In this document: one piece after another, positions 17,065-25,149 of the stretch
How positions within the stretch are numbered: the stretch's first letter is position 1
Layout: each line of letters begins with the position of its first letter
NCBI GenBank assembly: GCA_032654645.1
Contig: JAULAW010000005.1
Coordinates: forward strand, 496,001 to 560,000
From: CAITJF01 sp032654645
GTDB lineage: Bacteria > Pseudomonadota > Gammaproteobacteria > Burkholderiales > Gallionellaceae
Length of the DNA stretch: 64,000 nucleotides
Reading direction: 5' to 3'
The notes under the pieces: generated by a model
Databases searched by the model: none
What the model was told of the DNA's origin: nothing
The model's input: the letters and a program-made list of their open reading frames with translations, nothing else
Translations under genes and position numbers: made by a program

Positions 17065-17087
17065 AAAACCAAGGCACGCGCAGTATA

Positions 17088-17744
17088 TCAGGCGTGCTCC
17101 CTGAACCATTCCCGCAGCCGCGCAAAATCTTCCAGCAACGCCAGTGGCTGCAACTCGCGCAACTGCTCCGCCGGATGCGCGCCATGAGTCATCCCGACTG
17201 CTTCCACCCCGGCATTGCGCGCCATCTGCAAATCATGCGTGGTGTCGCCCACCATCAGCACGCGCTCGGGCGTCATGCCCAACTCATCCATGATCTCCAG
17301 CAACATCGCCGGGTGCGGCTTGGAAAACGACTCGTCCGCCGTGCGCGTGACATGAAAATAAGGCTGCATCCCGCTCGATTGCAGGGCGCGGTTCAGCCCG
17401 ATGCGGCTCTTCCCGGTCGCCACCGCCAGCCAATAACCCGCATCATGCAATTCGGCTATCGTATCCCGCGCGCCGGCAAACAGCGGAATGGCCTCGTCCT
17501 GCGCCAGGAAGTGGTGGCGGTAGAGTTCCACCAGCGGTCCGTACATGGACTCCGGCGCATCCGGCACGGCATGGCGCAACGCCTGCGCCAGCCCCATCCC
17601 GATCACATGGCGCGCGGCAGCATCGTCCGGCACGGGCAAGTCGAGATCGCGGCAAGCCGCCTGTATCGAACCCGCGATCACCGCCGTGGAATCCATCACC
17701 GTGCCGTCCCAGTCGAACACGATCAAATCATAATGTTTTGCCAT
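17088..17744 (-). CDS. HAD-IA hydrolase, phosphoglycolate-phosphatase-like
   Basis: About 218 aa. FDWDGTVMDST (nucleophile Asp), VATGKSRIGLNRAL (motif II), SKPHPAMLLEIM (Lys) and MVGDTTHDLQMARNAG (motif IV) with an alpha-helical cap give the Gph/pyrophosphatase PpaX type. The start at 17744 (MAKHYD) is the family norm; an ATG at 17753 is also in frame. In betaproteobacteria such a gene usually precedes sppA, and the same order is seen here. The exact phosphate ester is not certain. Confidence 0.82.
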   Translation of the reverse strand: MAKHYDLIVFDWDGTVMDSTAVIAGSIQAACRDLDLPVPDDAAARHVIGMGLAQALRHAVPDAPESMYGPLVELYRHHFLAQDEAIPLFAGARDTIAELHDAGYWLAVATGKSRIGLNRALQSSGMQPYFHVTRTADESFSKPHPAMLLEIMDELGMTPERVLMVGDTTHDLQMARNAGVEAVGMTHGAHPAEQLRELQPLALLEDFARLREWFREHA

Positions 17745-17794
17745 GAAATCCACCGGAAAAATGAGGCGCGGATATTACCATTACCTGTGCCACA

Positions 17795-18976
17795 ATGCGC
17801 GCCATGCAAACCCGCAAATCAACTTACTGGCTGCTGTATTGCCGCCCCGGTTTCGAGCAGGATTGCGCGCAGGAAGCGCTGCGCCAAGCACGGCAACAAT
17901 GCCCCGTCATCGTCGCGCAGCCGCCCCTTCTCCCCAACAGCGGCTATGCCGTGGTCGCGCTGAACGAGCAAGCGTTGTCCTATCGTGAACTCATATTCGC
18001 GCGCCAGTTGATCCGCCTGCATCAAACCATCAAAGCATTGCCGGAGCGCGACCGCCTGACACCCATCCTCGCCGCCATCGCCACCCTGCCCGGCACGTTC
18101 GGCACGCTGTGGCTGGAAGTGCCGGACACCAACGAAGGCAAGACGCTGTCCGCCTTTACGCGCCGCTTCCAGCCGCTGCTGGAGGCCGCATTGCGCGAAC
18201 AAGACAAGTTGCAGGACGACATCAAGGATTCCGTTCGGGCTGAGCCTGTCGAAGCCAAAGCGGAATCTGCTGCATTAGTTCACCCTTCGACAAGCTCAGG
18301 GCGAACGGAAAAAACTCTGCCATACAAAACCAACCATCTACCGCGCCTGCACATCTTCTTCCCCGACAAATCATCCGCACTGATCGGCACCAGCGACCCG
18401 CACAACAGCGCGGCAGCCATCATGGGCATCGTGCGCCAGAACATGCCCGCCGAAGCGCCGAGCCGCTCTACGCTGAAACTGGCCGAGGCGATTGAGGTGT
18501 TCATGGATCGCAGCGAGCAAACGCGTTTGTTGCGGCAAGGAATGCAGGCGGTGGATCTAGGCGCGGCGCCCGGCGGCTGGACATGGCAACTGGTGAAGCG
18601 CGGCATCCGCGTGACGGCAGTGGACAATGGCCCGATGAAAGGCGTGCTGACAAACCATCCGCTGGTGCAGCATCTCAAACAGGACGGTTTCAAATATACG
18701 CCGCGCCGCGCGGTGGACTGGCTGGTGTGCGACATGGTGGAGCAGCCATCCAAAGTCGCCGCGCTGATCGGCGCATGGTTTGCGGCTGGCTTATGCAAAC
18801 ACGCGATCTTTAATTTGAAACTGCCGATGAAGCAGCGCGTCATCGCACTCGACAGCGCATTGGACGGCATCCGCAAACGGCTGGATGAGGAAGGCATCAA
18901 TTACCGGATGCTGGCGAAACAGCTTTATCACGACCGCGAAGAAGTGACGGTATTTTTGACGAAGACCAAGGGGTGA
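17795..18976 (+). CDS. rlmM: 23S rRNA 2'-O-ribose C2498 methyltransferase
   Basis: 393 aa. N-terminal THUMP-like part (TYWLLYCRPGFEQDCAQEAL) and C-terminal Rossmann methyltransferase with VDLGAAPGGWTWQLVKRG, VTAVDNGPMKGVL, a WLVCDMVEQP block and the catalytic lysine in FNLKLPMKQR. It methylates the ribose of C2498 of 23S rRNA. A 26-codon in-frame palindrome (18231-18308; DSVRAEPVEA...STSSGRTE) is inserted between the two halves, in a presumed linker. The last 87 bases are duplicated at 19720-19806, on the far side of higBA. Confidence 0.93.
   Translation: MRAMQTRKSTYWLLYCRPGFEQDCAQEALRQARQQCPVIVAQPPLLPNSGYAVVALNEQALSYRELIFARQLIRLHQTIKALPERDRLTPILAAIATLPGTFGTLWLEVPDTNEGKTLSAFTRRFQPLLEAALREQDKLQDDIKDSVRAEPVEAKAESAALVHPSTSSGRTEKTLPYKTNHLPRLHIFFPDKSSALIGTSDPHNSAAAIMGIVRQNMPAEAPSRSTLKLAEAIEVFMDRSEQTRLLRQGMQAVDLGAAPGGWTWQLVKRGIRVTAVDNGPMKGVLTNHPLVQHLKQDGFKYTPRRAVDWLVCDMVEQPSKVAALIGAWFAAGLCKHAIFNLKLPMKQRVIALDSALDGIRKRLDEEGINYRMLAKQLYHDREEVTVFLTKTKG
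18231..18308. repeat. 78-bp palindromic repeat inserted in frame in rlmM
   Basis: Arms 18231-18254 and 18285-18308 are 24-nt inverted repeats with three mismatches (CTTCGACA.GCTCAGG core). 78 bp is 26 codons, so the frame is kept. The core word recurs in earP at 34005-34020 with one mismatch in 16. Confidence 0.9.
18890..18976 (+). repeat. Direct repeat, copy 1: 3' end of rlmM
   Basis: 87 bases from GAAGGCATCAATTACCGGAT to the rlmM stop codon are repeated at 19720-19806 with six mismatches. The two copies bracket higBA. Confidence 0.95.
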
Positions 18977-18978
18977 GG

Positions 18979-19335
18979 CTAAGCGGCAGACAGCAGGCTT
19001 TCGTAAGGAATGTGTAGCCCATCATGCAACCGTTTCACCATTTGCAAACTAAGCCTGCGCTTGCGGTTCAACACTTCAGAAACACGCCCGCTGGAGCCGA
19101 TAAAAGGCTCTAAATCTTTTTGGGTAAGCCCCTGCTGCTCCATCCTGAACTTGATCGCCTCGACCGGATCAGCCGCACTGATGGGGTAATGCTTGTGTTC
19201 ATAGGCTTCAATAAGCGTGACGAGTATCTCCGCCTCGTCCGCTGCCGCTGTTCCTTCTTGTGCCTGGAAGACCTTTTCCAGCCGCTTGAATGCGGCGCGC
19301 AAGTCATCGTCGTTTCTGATTGGTTTAATATTCAT
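18979..19335 (-). CDS. higA: HigA-type antitoxin, helix-turn-helix
   Basis: About 118 aa. The N-terminal half (MNIKPIRNDDDLRAAFKRLE) is the acidic part typical of long HigA proteins; the C-terminal half GLTQKDLEPFIGSSGRVSEVLNRKRRLSLQMVKRLHDGL is a Xre/Cro HTH. It neutralises HigB and represses the pair. The start at 19335 overlaps the end of higB by 11 bases, as in toxin-first HigBA operons. Together with higB it sits between two copies of the rlmM 3' end. Confidence 0.9.
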   Translation of the reverse strand: MNIKPIRNDDDLRAAFKRLEKVFQAQEGTAAADEAEILVTLIEAYEHKHYPISAADPVEAIKFRMEQQGLTQKDLEPFIGSSGRVSEVLNRKRRLSLQMVKRLHDGLHIPYESLLSAA

Positions 19336-19633
19336 TGACCGTCTCCACGTTGATTTTGTCATACTGTGCGTGAGTTCCAACGAACTTCACCCACACAACT
19401 CCTGCCCGGTATTGCATTACCACGACCAAACGATACTTGTTCCCGGCGACATTGAATACCACACGGTTATTGCCGCAGATGCTCGCGTTTCTGTACTGCT
19501 CTTTTATATCCTGCGGGTTTTTCCAGCCCGCTTTAATCGCCTCATCGTGCCAACTTTGCAAAGCGCCTTTCGAATCCGCGTATTCCGGCTGACTCCAAAA
19601 TTTCACCAGCGTGCTCTTGGCAACCAACCGCAT
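19325..19633 (-). CDS. higB: HigB-type mRNA interferase toxin
   Basis: 102 aa. MRLVAKSTLVKFWSQPEYADSKGALQSWHDEAIKAGWKNPQDIKEQYRNAS... NRVVFNVAGNKYRLVVVMQY...VWVKFVGTHAQYDKIN matches the HigB family of RelE-fold ribosome-dependent RNases along its whole length, including the C-terminal WVKFVGTHAQYD. The gene is intact and precedes higA, the standard order for this family. Confidence 0.92.
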   Translation of the reverse strand: MRLVAKSTLVKFWSQPEYADSKGALQSWHDEAIKAGWKNPQDIKEQYRNASICGNNRVVFNVAGNKYRLVVVMQYRAGVVWVKFVGTHAQYDKINVETVNEY

Positions 19634-19719
19634 ATCAAACCTCCCGTTTTGGGAGATTGTAGTCGTAGCGCGCTGTCAGGTCAATCATTATTGCCTTGGG
19701 CAGAATTCGTATAGATAAA

Positions 19720-19806
19720 GAAGGCATCAATTACCGGATGATGGCGAAACAGCTTTATCACGACCGCGAAGAAGTAACGGTGTTTTTGACGAAGGTTAAG
19801 GGGTGA
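19720..19806 (+). repeat. Direct repeat, copy 2: orphan duplicate of the rlmM 3' end
   Basis: Duplicates 18890-18976 (six mismatches in 87), including the stop codon. It is not joined to a gene; upstream is the higB promoter side. It is best read as a footprint of the event that placed higBA behind rlmM. Confidence 0.93.
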
Positions 19807-19894
19807 AACCATGAATCGCATCCCTTATTGATATTGACCTTTGCCTGTGCTCTGGGTAGTCTGCTAACGCAAATTGAATGCAAAGGGAAAGACA

Positions 19895-20119
19895 ATGAAA
19901 GTTGCCGGTAAACGCAAAGAGAGAAACATCGTTTTTCATGCCGATGGGGCTTTGCTGCGCGAAGGCGCCCTGTTCAATACCGAGATGCAAAAATTGCAAT
20001 CCACTTTCCGTTTCCCACGCGGCGTATTCCGCTATAAAACCCATGAAGAAGCGGATCGCCACATGATGGACTGCGTGGTCGATTCCATGGCCGCCGTCCA
20101 GAAAAGCAGGCATGGCTGA
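19895..20119 (+). CDS. Small basic protein paired with a nucleotidyltransferase
   Basis: About 74 aa from ATG 19895, with an AGGGA ribosome site just upstream. Sequence marks: MKVAGKRKERNIVFHADGALLREGALF... FRFPRGVFRYKTHEEADRHMMDCVV. I do not recognise the family with certainty. It overlaps the next gene by 8 bases, so the two are translationally coupled. Small partners of minimal nucleotidyltransferases often act as antitoxins or adaptors; this is the most likely role here but is inference. Confidence 0.65.
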   Translation: MKVAGKRKERNIVFHADGALLREGALFNTEMQKLQSTFRFPRGVFRYKTHEEADRHMMDCVVDSMAAVQKSRHG

Positions 20120-20588
20120 AGAAGAGTATGCGCGCCCCGCAACAATAGATGACCTGAAAACGGTCATCCGTTCGCTAAACGAAAACAAGGTTGATTACTT
20201 CCTGATCGGCGGATATGCCCTGTTTGCACACGGCTACTACCGCGCCACGACCGACATAGACATTCTGGTGCCACCGACCAGCGAACAGGCCAAACGGGTA
20301 ATAAAAGCCTTGCTGGTGCTACCCGAAAGAGCGAGCAAACAAATCGATCCCGCATGGTTCGGCGAAGGCGAAACGATACGCGTGGCAGACGAATTCGTAG
20401 TGGATTTGCTGTTCAACGCTTGCGGCGAAACCAACGAAACGCTGGCACGCTACGCCGAAATCATTGACCTCGACGGCATCCCGGTGCGCACCCTGTCTCT
20501 CGAAGGTTTGCTGCTGACCAAGCAATCTGTGCGTGACAAGGATGTGATGGATAGAATGGTATTGCAGCGGGCGATAGAGGCGGCATGA
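20112..20588 (+). CDS. Nucleotidyltransferase-fold protein (MNT/AbiEii-like)
   Basis: 158 aa. The nucleotidyltransferase signature GGYALFAHGYYRATTDIDIL supplies the GG turn (residues 33-34) and the metal-binding DID (48-50); a third acidic residue is in FVVDLLF. Domains of this type transfer nucleotides to proteins, drugs or tRNA and occur in toxin-antitoxin and phage-defence pairs. The gene overlaps its small upstream partner and lies in an island of TA and IS remnants next to higBA. The motif is complete, so it is probably active; the target is unknown. Confidence 0.75.
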   Translation: MAEEEYARPATIDDLKTVIRSLNENKVDYFLIGGYALFAHGYYRATTDIDILVPPTSEQAKRVIKALLVLPERASKQIDPAWFGEGETIRVADEFVVDLLFNACGETNETLARYAEIIDLDGIPVRTLSLEGLLLTKQSVRDKDVMDRMVLQRAIEAA

Positions 20589-20793
20589 TGAAAGCCGGCC
20601 AGCGCACGGCAAGGGCGTGACGATGCCATGCTGCTGGAACGTGACTATGCCATAGGGCACAATACTGAACGAGGTCTAGTTTTATTAGCCTCATCATGCT
20701 GCAAAGCTAGATCCCGAACAAGTTGCCTACCCACAAACTGATTGTCGCGGAAAAAGCTTCAGCTACCGGCGTAGCCCGATCTCCGTGCATTCG

Positions 20794-21489
20794 CTAGTGT
20801 AGTGCGCCATTCTGTTTGGAACTTAAGCGGCTGTTTGCCCGGATGACCTTTTGCAAGATGTCGCGAGCGCTGGCTGTCCAGACAAATGGTTTGGGTTTGC
20901 TGTTGTGGTGTGCGACGTATTCATCAATGGCCGTAACCAGTTCGGGCACGCTGCGGAATACTCCGCGACGCAGGCGATTTTCCGAGATGTCGCGGAAGAA
21001 TCGTTCCACCATATTCAGCCACGACGCCGAAGTGGGCGTGAAGTGCATGCTGAAGCGCGGATGCATCGTAAGCCACTCTTGCACGTTGGGATGCTTGTGC
21101 GTGGCATAGTTGTCCGCGATCAGGTGCAGCGTTTTATCCTTGGGCGTTTCGCGGTCGACTTTCTTCAGGAACTTTAACCGCTCCTCATGGCGGTGACGCT
21201 GCTGGCACTGGGCGATCACCGTTCCGTCCAATACATTGAGCGCGGCAAATAGCGTGGTGGTGCCGTTGCGCTTGTGGTCGTGTGTCATCGTTGCCGCACG
21301 CCCCTTCTTCAAAGGTGGTCCGGGTTGCGTGCGGTCGAGTGCCTGAACCTGGCTTTTCTCGTCGCAGCAGAGCACCAATGCGTGTTCTGGCGGGCTCAAA
21401 TACAAACCCACCACATCCTCCAGCTTCTCGACGAACTTCGGATCACGCGAAACCTTGAAAGTCTCGACCAGGTGCGGCTTCAACCCGTG
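20794..21489 (-). pseudogene. IS630-family transposase, 5'-truncated
   Basis: Visible: the C-terminal 229 aa of an IS630 DDE transposase with LVLCCDEKSQVQALDR (first Asp), LHLIADNYATHKHP (second Asp) and WLNMVERFFRDISENRLRRGVF (Glu). The N-terminal helix-turn-helix half is missing: the homology stops at about 21489, where a fragment of a PIN toxin in the opposite orientation begins. It is a different lineage from the complete IS630 element at 21839-23090. The 205-bp gap 20589-20793 shows nothing I can name. Confidence 0.85.
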
Positions 21490-21501
21490 CGCCCGCCATA
21501 C

Positions 21502-21648
21502 GGGCTATACAAACGGGTGGCAGACATGGAATGGAGCCTTACCGATTGCGCCTCATTTGAGATAATGAAGGCGCGTGGCATTACCGAGGCATTGGCTCAT
21601 GACCATCATTTTGAGCAGGCAGGATTCACAGCATTGCTTCGTCCCTGA
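21502..21648 (+). pseudogene. PIN-domain toxin, C-terminal fragment
   Basis: About 48 codons: LYKRVADMEWSLTDCASFEIMKARGITEALAHDHHFEQAGFTALLRP and stop. The WSLTDC.SF..M...GI.EAL..D.HF.QAGF pattern is the C-terminal half of a VapC-like PIN nuclease, with the late catalytic Asp residues. The N-terminal part is lost at the junction with the truncated IS630 transposase. Confidence 0.8.
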
Positions 21649-21652
21649 GAAT

Positions 21653-21678
21653 GTAGGTCGGGATGAATCCCGACCTAC
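21653..21678. repeat. Perfect GTAG-ended palindrome
   Basis: GTAGGTCGGGAT-GA-ATCCCGACCTAC, 12-nt arms, five bases after the PIN fragment stop. No T-run follows. Confidence 0.9.
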
Positions 21679-21734
21679 AAAACCACGACATCAATCTCAT
21701 TACCTGAACAATTAACCGGAATTTAGAACGCACC

Positions 21735-21839
21735 ATGCCGACGCTGAACTGGATTGGAAAAGAGGCCGTGGTGAATCATCACCTGAAAGTGCCTTTTCAT
21801 TTACTCAAGGATGCACCAGAATGCGCTTCATCAACCTAG
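21735..21839 (+). pseudogene. Type III / adenine-specific DNA methylase, N-terminal remnant
   Basis: 34 codons, MPTLNWIGKEAVVNHHLKVPFHLLKD... then stop. This is the very typical N-terminus of large Mod-type adenine methyltransferases of type III restriction systems. The remnant ends at a TAG that coincides with the TA target of the following IS630 element (21837-21838). The continuation is not found after the element, so the gene was truncated before or in addition to the insertion. Confidence 0.75.
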
Positions 21840-23090
21840 TACCAAGTAACATTATTTGTTTCGTATTGCAGCACCATGTGGCATACTGGTGAAACCCTTA
21901 ACCAAAGGAGGTCACCATGCCACCGAGATACCGGGTAACACTTACGGAACAAGAGCGCAGCGAACTTGACGCATTGACGAAACGGGGAAAGATCAGCGCA
22001 AGAAAATATATCCACGCCCGCGCGCTGCTATTGTGTGACGCCGGAGACGGCGGCCCCGCGTGGAAAGTTGCGGATGCGGCAGAGGCGCTCGGAATAACCA
22101 GCCGGACTATCGAGCACATCAAGAAGCAATTTGTGGAGGAGGGTTTGGAGGCTGCGCTCGACCGCAAGCCCTTGGAAAAGCCACCGCGCGAAATCGTGTT
22201 CGACGGGGCATTCGAGGCGAGGCTGGTCGCTTTGGCCTGCTCCGGTGCCCCGGAGGGGCGCGCCAGATGGACGGTCAGGTTGCTTGCCGACAAGGTTGTC
22301 GAACTCGAAATAGCGGAATCCGTGTCGCACATGACCGTGCAGCGGGTTTTAAAAAAAACGAACTTAAACCTCATCCGGGTGCCCGGCCAAAAGCTCTTCG
22401 GCTCAGCAAGTACTGGAAAATCCCGCCGGAAGGGAGCGCGGCATTTGTAGCGAACATGGAGGACGTGCTGGGGGTTTACCACCTGCCGTATGATCCCCGC
22501 TACCCCGCTGTTTGCATGGACGAATCGAGCAAGCAGTTGATCGGCGAGGTGAGGGAACCCGTCCCGTGCGCGCCCGGCCGGGTCGCGCGCATGGACGACG
22601 AATATGTCAGGAACGGCGTGGCGGAAATCTTCATGGAAGTGGAGCCGTTGTCCGGCAAAAAACATGTTGCCATCACGGAGCGCCGGACGCGGAAGGATTG
22701 GGCGCGGCAGATAAAGGGAATGCTCGATGAGCGCTACCCGGATGCGATCAAGGTGCGCCTGGTGATGGACAACCTGAACACGCACGGCATCGCGTCGCTA
22801 TACGAGACCTTCGAGCCCGAGGAGGCCCGGCGTCTGGCGGAACGCCTCGATATCCATTACACGCCCAAGCATGGAAGTTGGCTGAATATGGCGGAGATCG
22901 AACTGAGCGTGTTAAAGGGGCAATGCCTTGGTCGCAGGATAGACAATTTGGAGGAAATGAAGGCCGAAGTGGCCGCGTGGGAGCAAGATCGAAACAATAG
23001 ATCGAAAAAAATTAACTGGCAATTTACAACTTCGGATGCAAGGATAAAGCTGATGCGCCTTTACCCGAAATTATAATAGTTACATGGTAC
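21839..23090 (+). mobile_element. IS630-family insertion sequence, complete, 1252 bp
   Basis: Bounded by TA dinucleotides at 21837-21838 and 23091-23092, the target duplication of IS630/Tc1-mariner elements. Terminal inverted repeats: left GTACCAAGTAACATTAT, right end read inward GTACCATGTAACTATTAT. The transposase gene is 21917-23076 in two frames. It sits directly upstream of hisS, 122 bases before the hisS start. Confidence 0.92.
21917..23076 (+). CDS. IS630 transposase in two frames (-1 frameshift)
   Basis: The first frame (21917-22450) starts after a strong AAAGGAGGT site and encodes the helix-turn-helix part (AWKVADAAEALGITSRTIEHIKKQF). The second frame carries the DDE domain: AVCMDESSKQL, VRLVMDNLNTHG, WLNMAEIELSVLKGQCLGRR. 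The switch occurs at a run of eight A (22351-22358), where the zero frame reads A-AAA-AAA, a standard -1 slippery heptamer; reading through gives RVLKKNELKPH, which fits the family. Either programmed frameshifting or an inactivating indel would give this arrangement; the position on a slippery heptamer favours the first. Confidence 0.85.
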
Positions 23091-23214
23091 TAGTGCAAAA
23101 ATTTTTGAAAAAACGGCTTTCCTGCTACCATCGCGCCCTTGATAAATTCTGGGTTGAAATGAAGGTAATGCAACTGTTTGCTATAACCGTTTCACCGGCG
23201 ATTTTCGGTATCAA

Positions 23215-24483
23215 ATGAGTAATTCTCCATTACAAGCCGTGCGCGGCATGAATGACATCCTGCCGGACGAGGCGGGACTGTGGCTGTGGTTTGAGGACGT
23301 GGTGCGCGATTGGCTGGAAAGCTACGGCTACCGCAACATCCGCATGCCGCTGCTGGAGCCGACGGCGCTGTTCAAGCGCGCCATCGGCGAGGTGACCGAC
23401 ATCGTCGAAAAGGAAATGTACAGTTTTGAGGACAGCCTCAACGGCGACCAGCTTACTCTGCGCCCGGAAGGCACGGCATCCTGCGTGCGCGCGGTGTTGC
23501 AGCACAACCTGCTGTACAATGCGCCGCAACGTTTGTACTACAGCGGGGCGATGTTCCGCCACGAGCGTCCTCAGAAGGGGCGTTACCGCCAGTTTCACCA
23601 GATCGGCGTAGAGGCGCTGGGTTTCGCCGGGCCGGACATTGATGCCGAGATGATCCTGATGTGCACGCGGCTGTGGCGCAAACTGGGTATCCGCGACGTG
23701 ACGCTGCAACTCAATACGCTGGGCGATACTGCCTCACGTCATCGCCACCGCGAAAAGTTGATCACGTATTTCGGGCAACATACCGGTGATCTGGATGCCG
23801 ACGCGGCGCGGCGTTTGCACAGCAATCCGTTGCGCATCCTCGACAGCAAGAATCCGGCGATGCAGGAATTGATCGCTGGCGCGCCCAGGCTGATGGACGA
23901 ACTGGAGGATGATGCGCTGCGGCATTTTGAGGCGGTGCAGGAAATTTTGCGGCGGCACGAAGTCGCGTTCGAGATCAACACGCGGCTGGTGCGCGGGCTG
24001 GATTATTACAATCGCACCGTGTTTGAATGGGTTGCCACGCGATTGGGCGCGCAGGGCACCATCTGCGCCGGTGGGCGTTTTGACGGCCTGATCGAACAGA
24101 TCGGCGGCAAGCCCGCGTCGGCGTGTGGTTTTGCGATGGGTATTGAGCGTTTGCTGGCGTTGTTGCAGGAAGACGGCATGAAGAATCCTCCGGTACCGCT
24201 GGATGTGTATCTGGTGCATCAGGGCGAGCTGGCGGATAGTATGGCGTCCCTGGTGGCGGAGCAGTTACGCGATGCGGGGCTGCGCGTGCTGCTGCATTGC
24301 GGCGGCGGCAGTTTCAAATCGCAAATGAAAAAAGCGGATACCAGCAATGCATGTTGCGCGGTCATCATCGGCGACGATGAAGCGCGCGCCGGACAGGCCA
24401 CCTTCAAGCCGCTGCGCGGCGGTGAGCAAGTGTGTGTAGCTCTCGGCGAATTGCCGGGCAAAATTAATGAACTGATTAAGTAA
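23215..24483 (+). CDS. hisS: Histidyl-tRNA synthetase
   Basis: 422 aa class II synthetase. Motif 1 region YRNIRMPLLEPTALFKRAIGE, motif 2 MFRHERPQKGRYRQFHQIGVE, the histidine-A block LVRGLDYYNRTVFEW and motif 3 GFAMGIERLL are all present, followed by the anticodon-binding domain. In related genomes ispG commonly precedes hisS; here the upstream neighbour is an IS630 element, so the local promoter or an operon link may have been altered. It is followed after 9 bases by yfgM. Confidence 0.97.
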   Translation: MSNSPLQAVRGMNDILPDEAGLWLWFEDVVRDWLESYGYRNIRMPLLEPTALFKRAIGEVTDIVEKEMYSFEDSLNGDQLTLRPEGTASCVRAVLQHNLLYNAPQRLYYSGAMFRHERPQKGRYRQFHQIGVEALGFAGPDIDAEMILMCTRLWRKLGIRDVTLQLNTLGDTASRHRHREKLITYFGQHTGDLDADAARRLHSNPLRILDSKNPAMQELIAGAPRLMDELEDDALRHFEAVQEILRRHEVAFEINTRLVRGLDYYNRTVFEWVATRLGAQGTICAGGRFDGLIEQIGGKPASACGFAMGIERLLALLQEDGMKNPPVPLDVYLVHQGELADSMASLVAEQLRDAGLRVLLHCGGGSFKSQMKKADTSNACCAVIIGDDEARAGQATFKPLRGGEQVCVALGELPGKINELIK

Positions 24484-24492
24484 GGATAGAAA

Positions 24493-25149
24493 ATGTCGAC
24501 ACTCGATTTGCAGGAGCAGGAACAGGTAGATGCGTTCAAGGCGTGGTGGAAAGACAACGCCAAATCGTTGCTGTTAACGCTGGCAATCATACTGGGCGGT
24601 TTTGCCACGATGCAGGGTTGGCAGGCCTATAAATCCAATCAGTCGATCGAAGCAGCCACGCTGTTTGCAGAACTGGGAAAGCAGGTTGGCAGCGGGGATC
24701 CCAAACGCGTCAATGATGCGGCGGCGGCAGTAATCGACAGCTATGGTTCCAGCGCTTACGCGCCGCGCGCTTCACTGTTGGCGGCGCAGGTTAACCTCCA
24801 GGTCAAGGACGCAGCACGCGCCAAGACGCAACTGCAGTGGGTAATCAAACATACCGATGAGGAAGGTTTGAAGAATGTGGCCCGCCTCAATTTGGCCAGT
24901 TTGCTGCTGGACCAGAAAAGTTATGACGAGGCGCTGGCGTTACTTGACACCGCACACCCTGAATCCTTTGATGGTTTGTATGCCGACCTTAAGGGGGACG
25001 TACTGAATGCGCAGGGCAAAACTAAAGAAGCGCGTGCAGCCTACCAGTTGGGGTTGGGCAAGGCCGATGCTAAAAGCGCATATCGCAACCTGATCCAGAT
25101 GAAGCTGGATTCGATAGGCGGGGGGGATGCACCAGGGAGCAATAAATGA
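24493..25149 (+). CDS. yfgM: YfgM-family ancillary translocon protein (TPR)
   Basis: 218 aa. Cytoplasmic N-terminal LDLQEQEQVDAFKAWWKDN, one membrane helix (about 24-43, LLLTLAIILGGFATMQGW), then a periplasmic TPR_21 domain. In E. coli YfgM binds SecYEG and hands substrates to PpiD and other chaperones. The order hisS-yfgM-bamB-der is widely conserved. The stop overlaps the bamB start (ATGA). Confidence 0.9.
   Translation: MSTLDLQEQEQVDAFKAWWKDNAKSLLLTLAIILGGFATMQGWQAYKSNQSIEAATLFAELGKQVGSGDPKRVNDAAAAVIDSYGSSAYAPRASLLAAQVNLQVKDAARAKTQLQWVIKHTDEEGLKNVARLNLASLLLDQKSYDEALALLDTAHPESFDGLYADLKGDVLNAQGKTKEARAAYQLGLGKADAKSAYRNLIQMKLDSIGGGDAPGSNK

Noticed and set aside
19895..20588. Classic HEPN-MNT toxin-antitoxin pair
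   Set aside because: The small partner shows no HEPN R-x4-6-H motif and is too short and basic; the pair was kept as an unassigned nucleotidyltransferase module.
20589..20793. Possible antitoxin-like remnant (THKLIVAEKASATGVA)
   Set aside because: Only about 16 residues, too short to assign.
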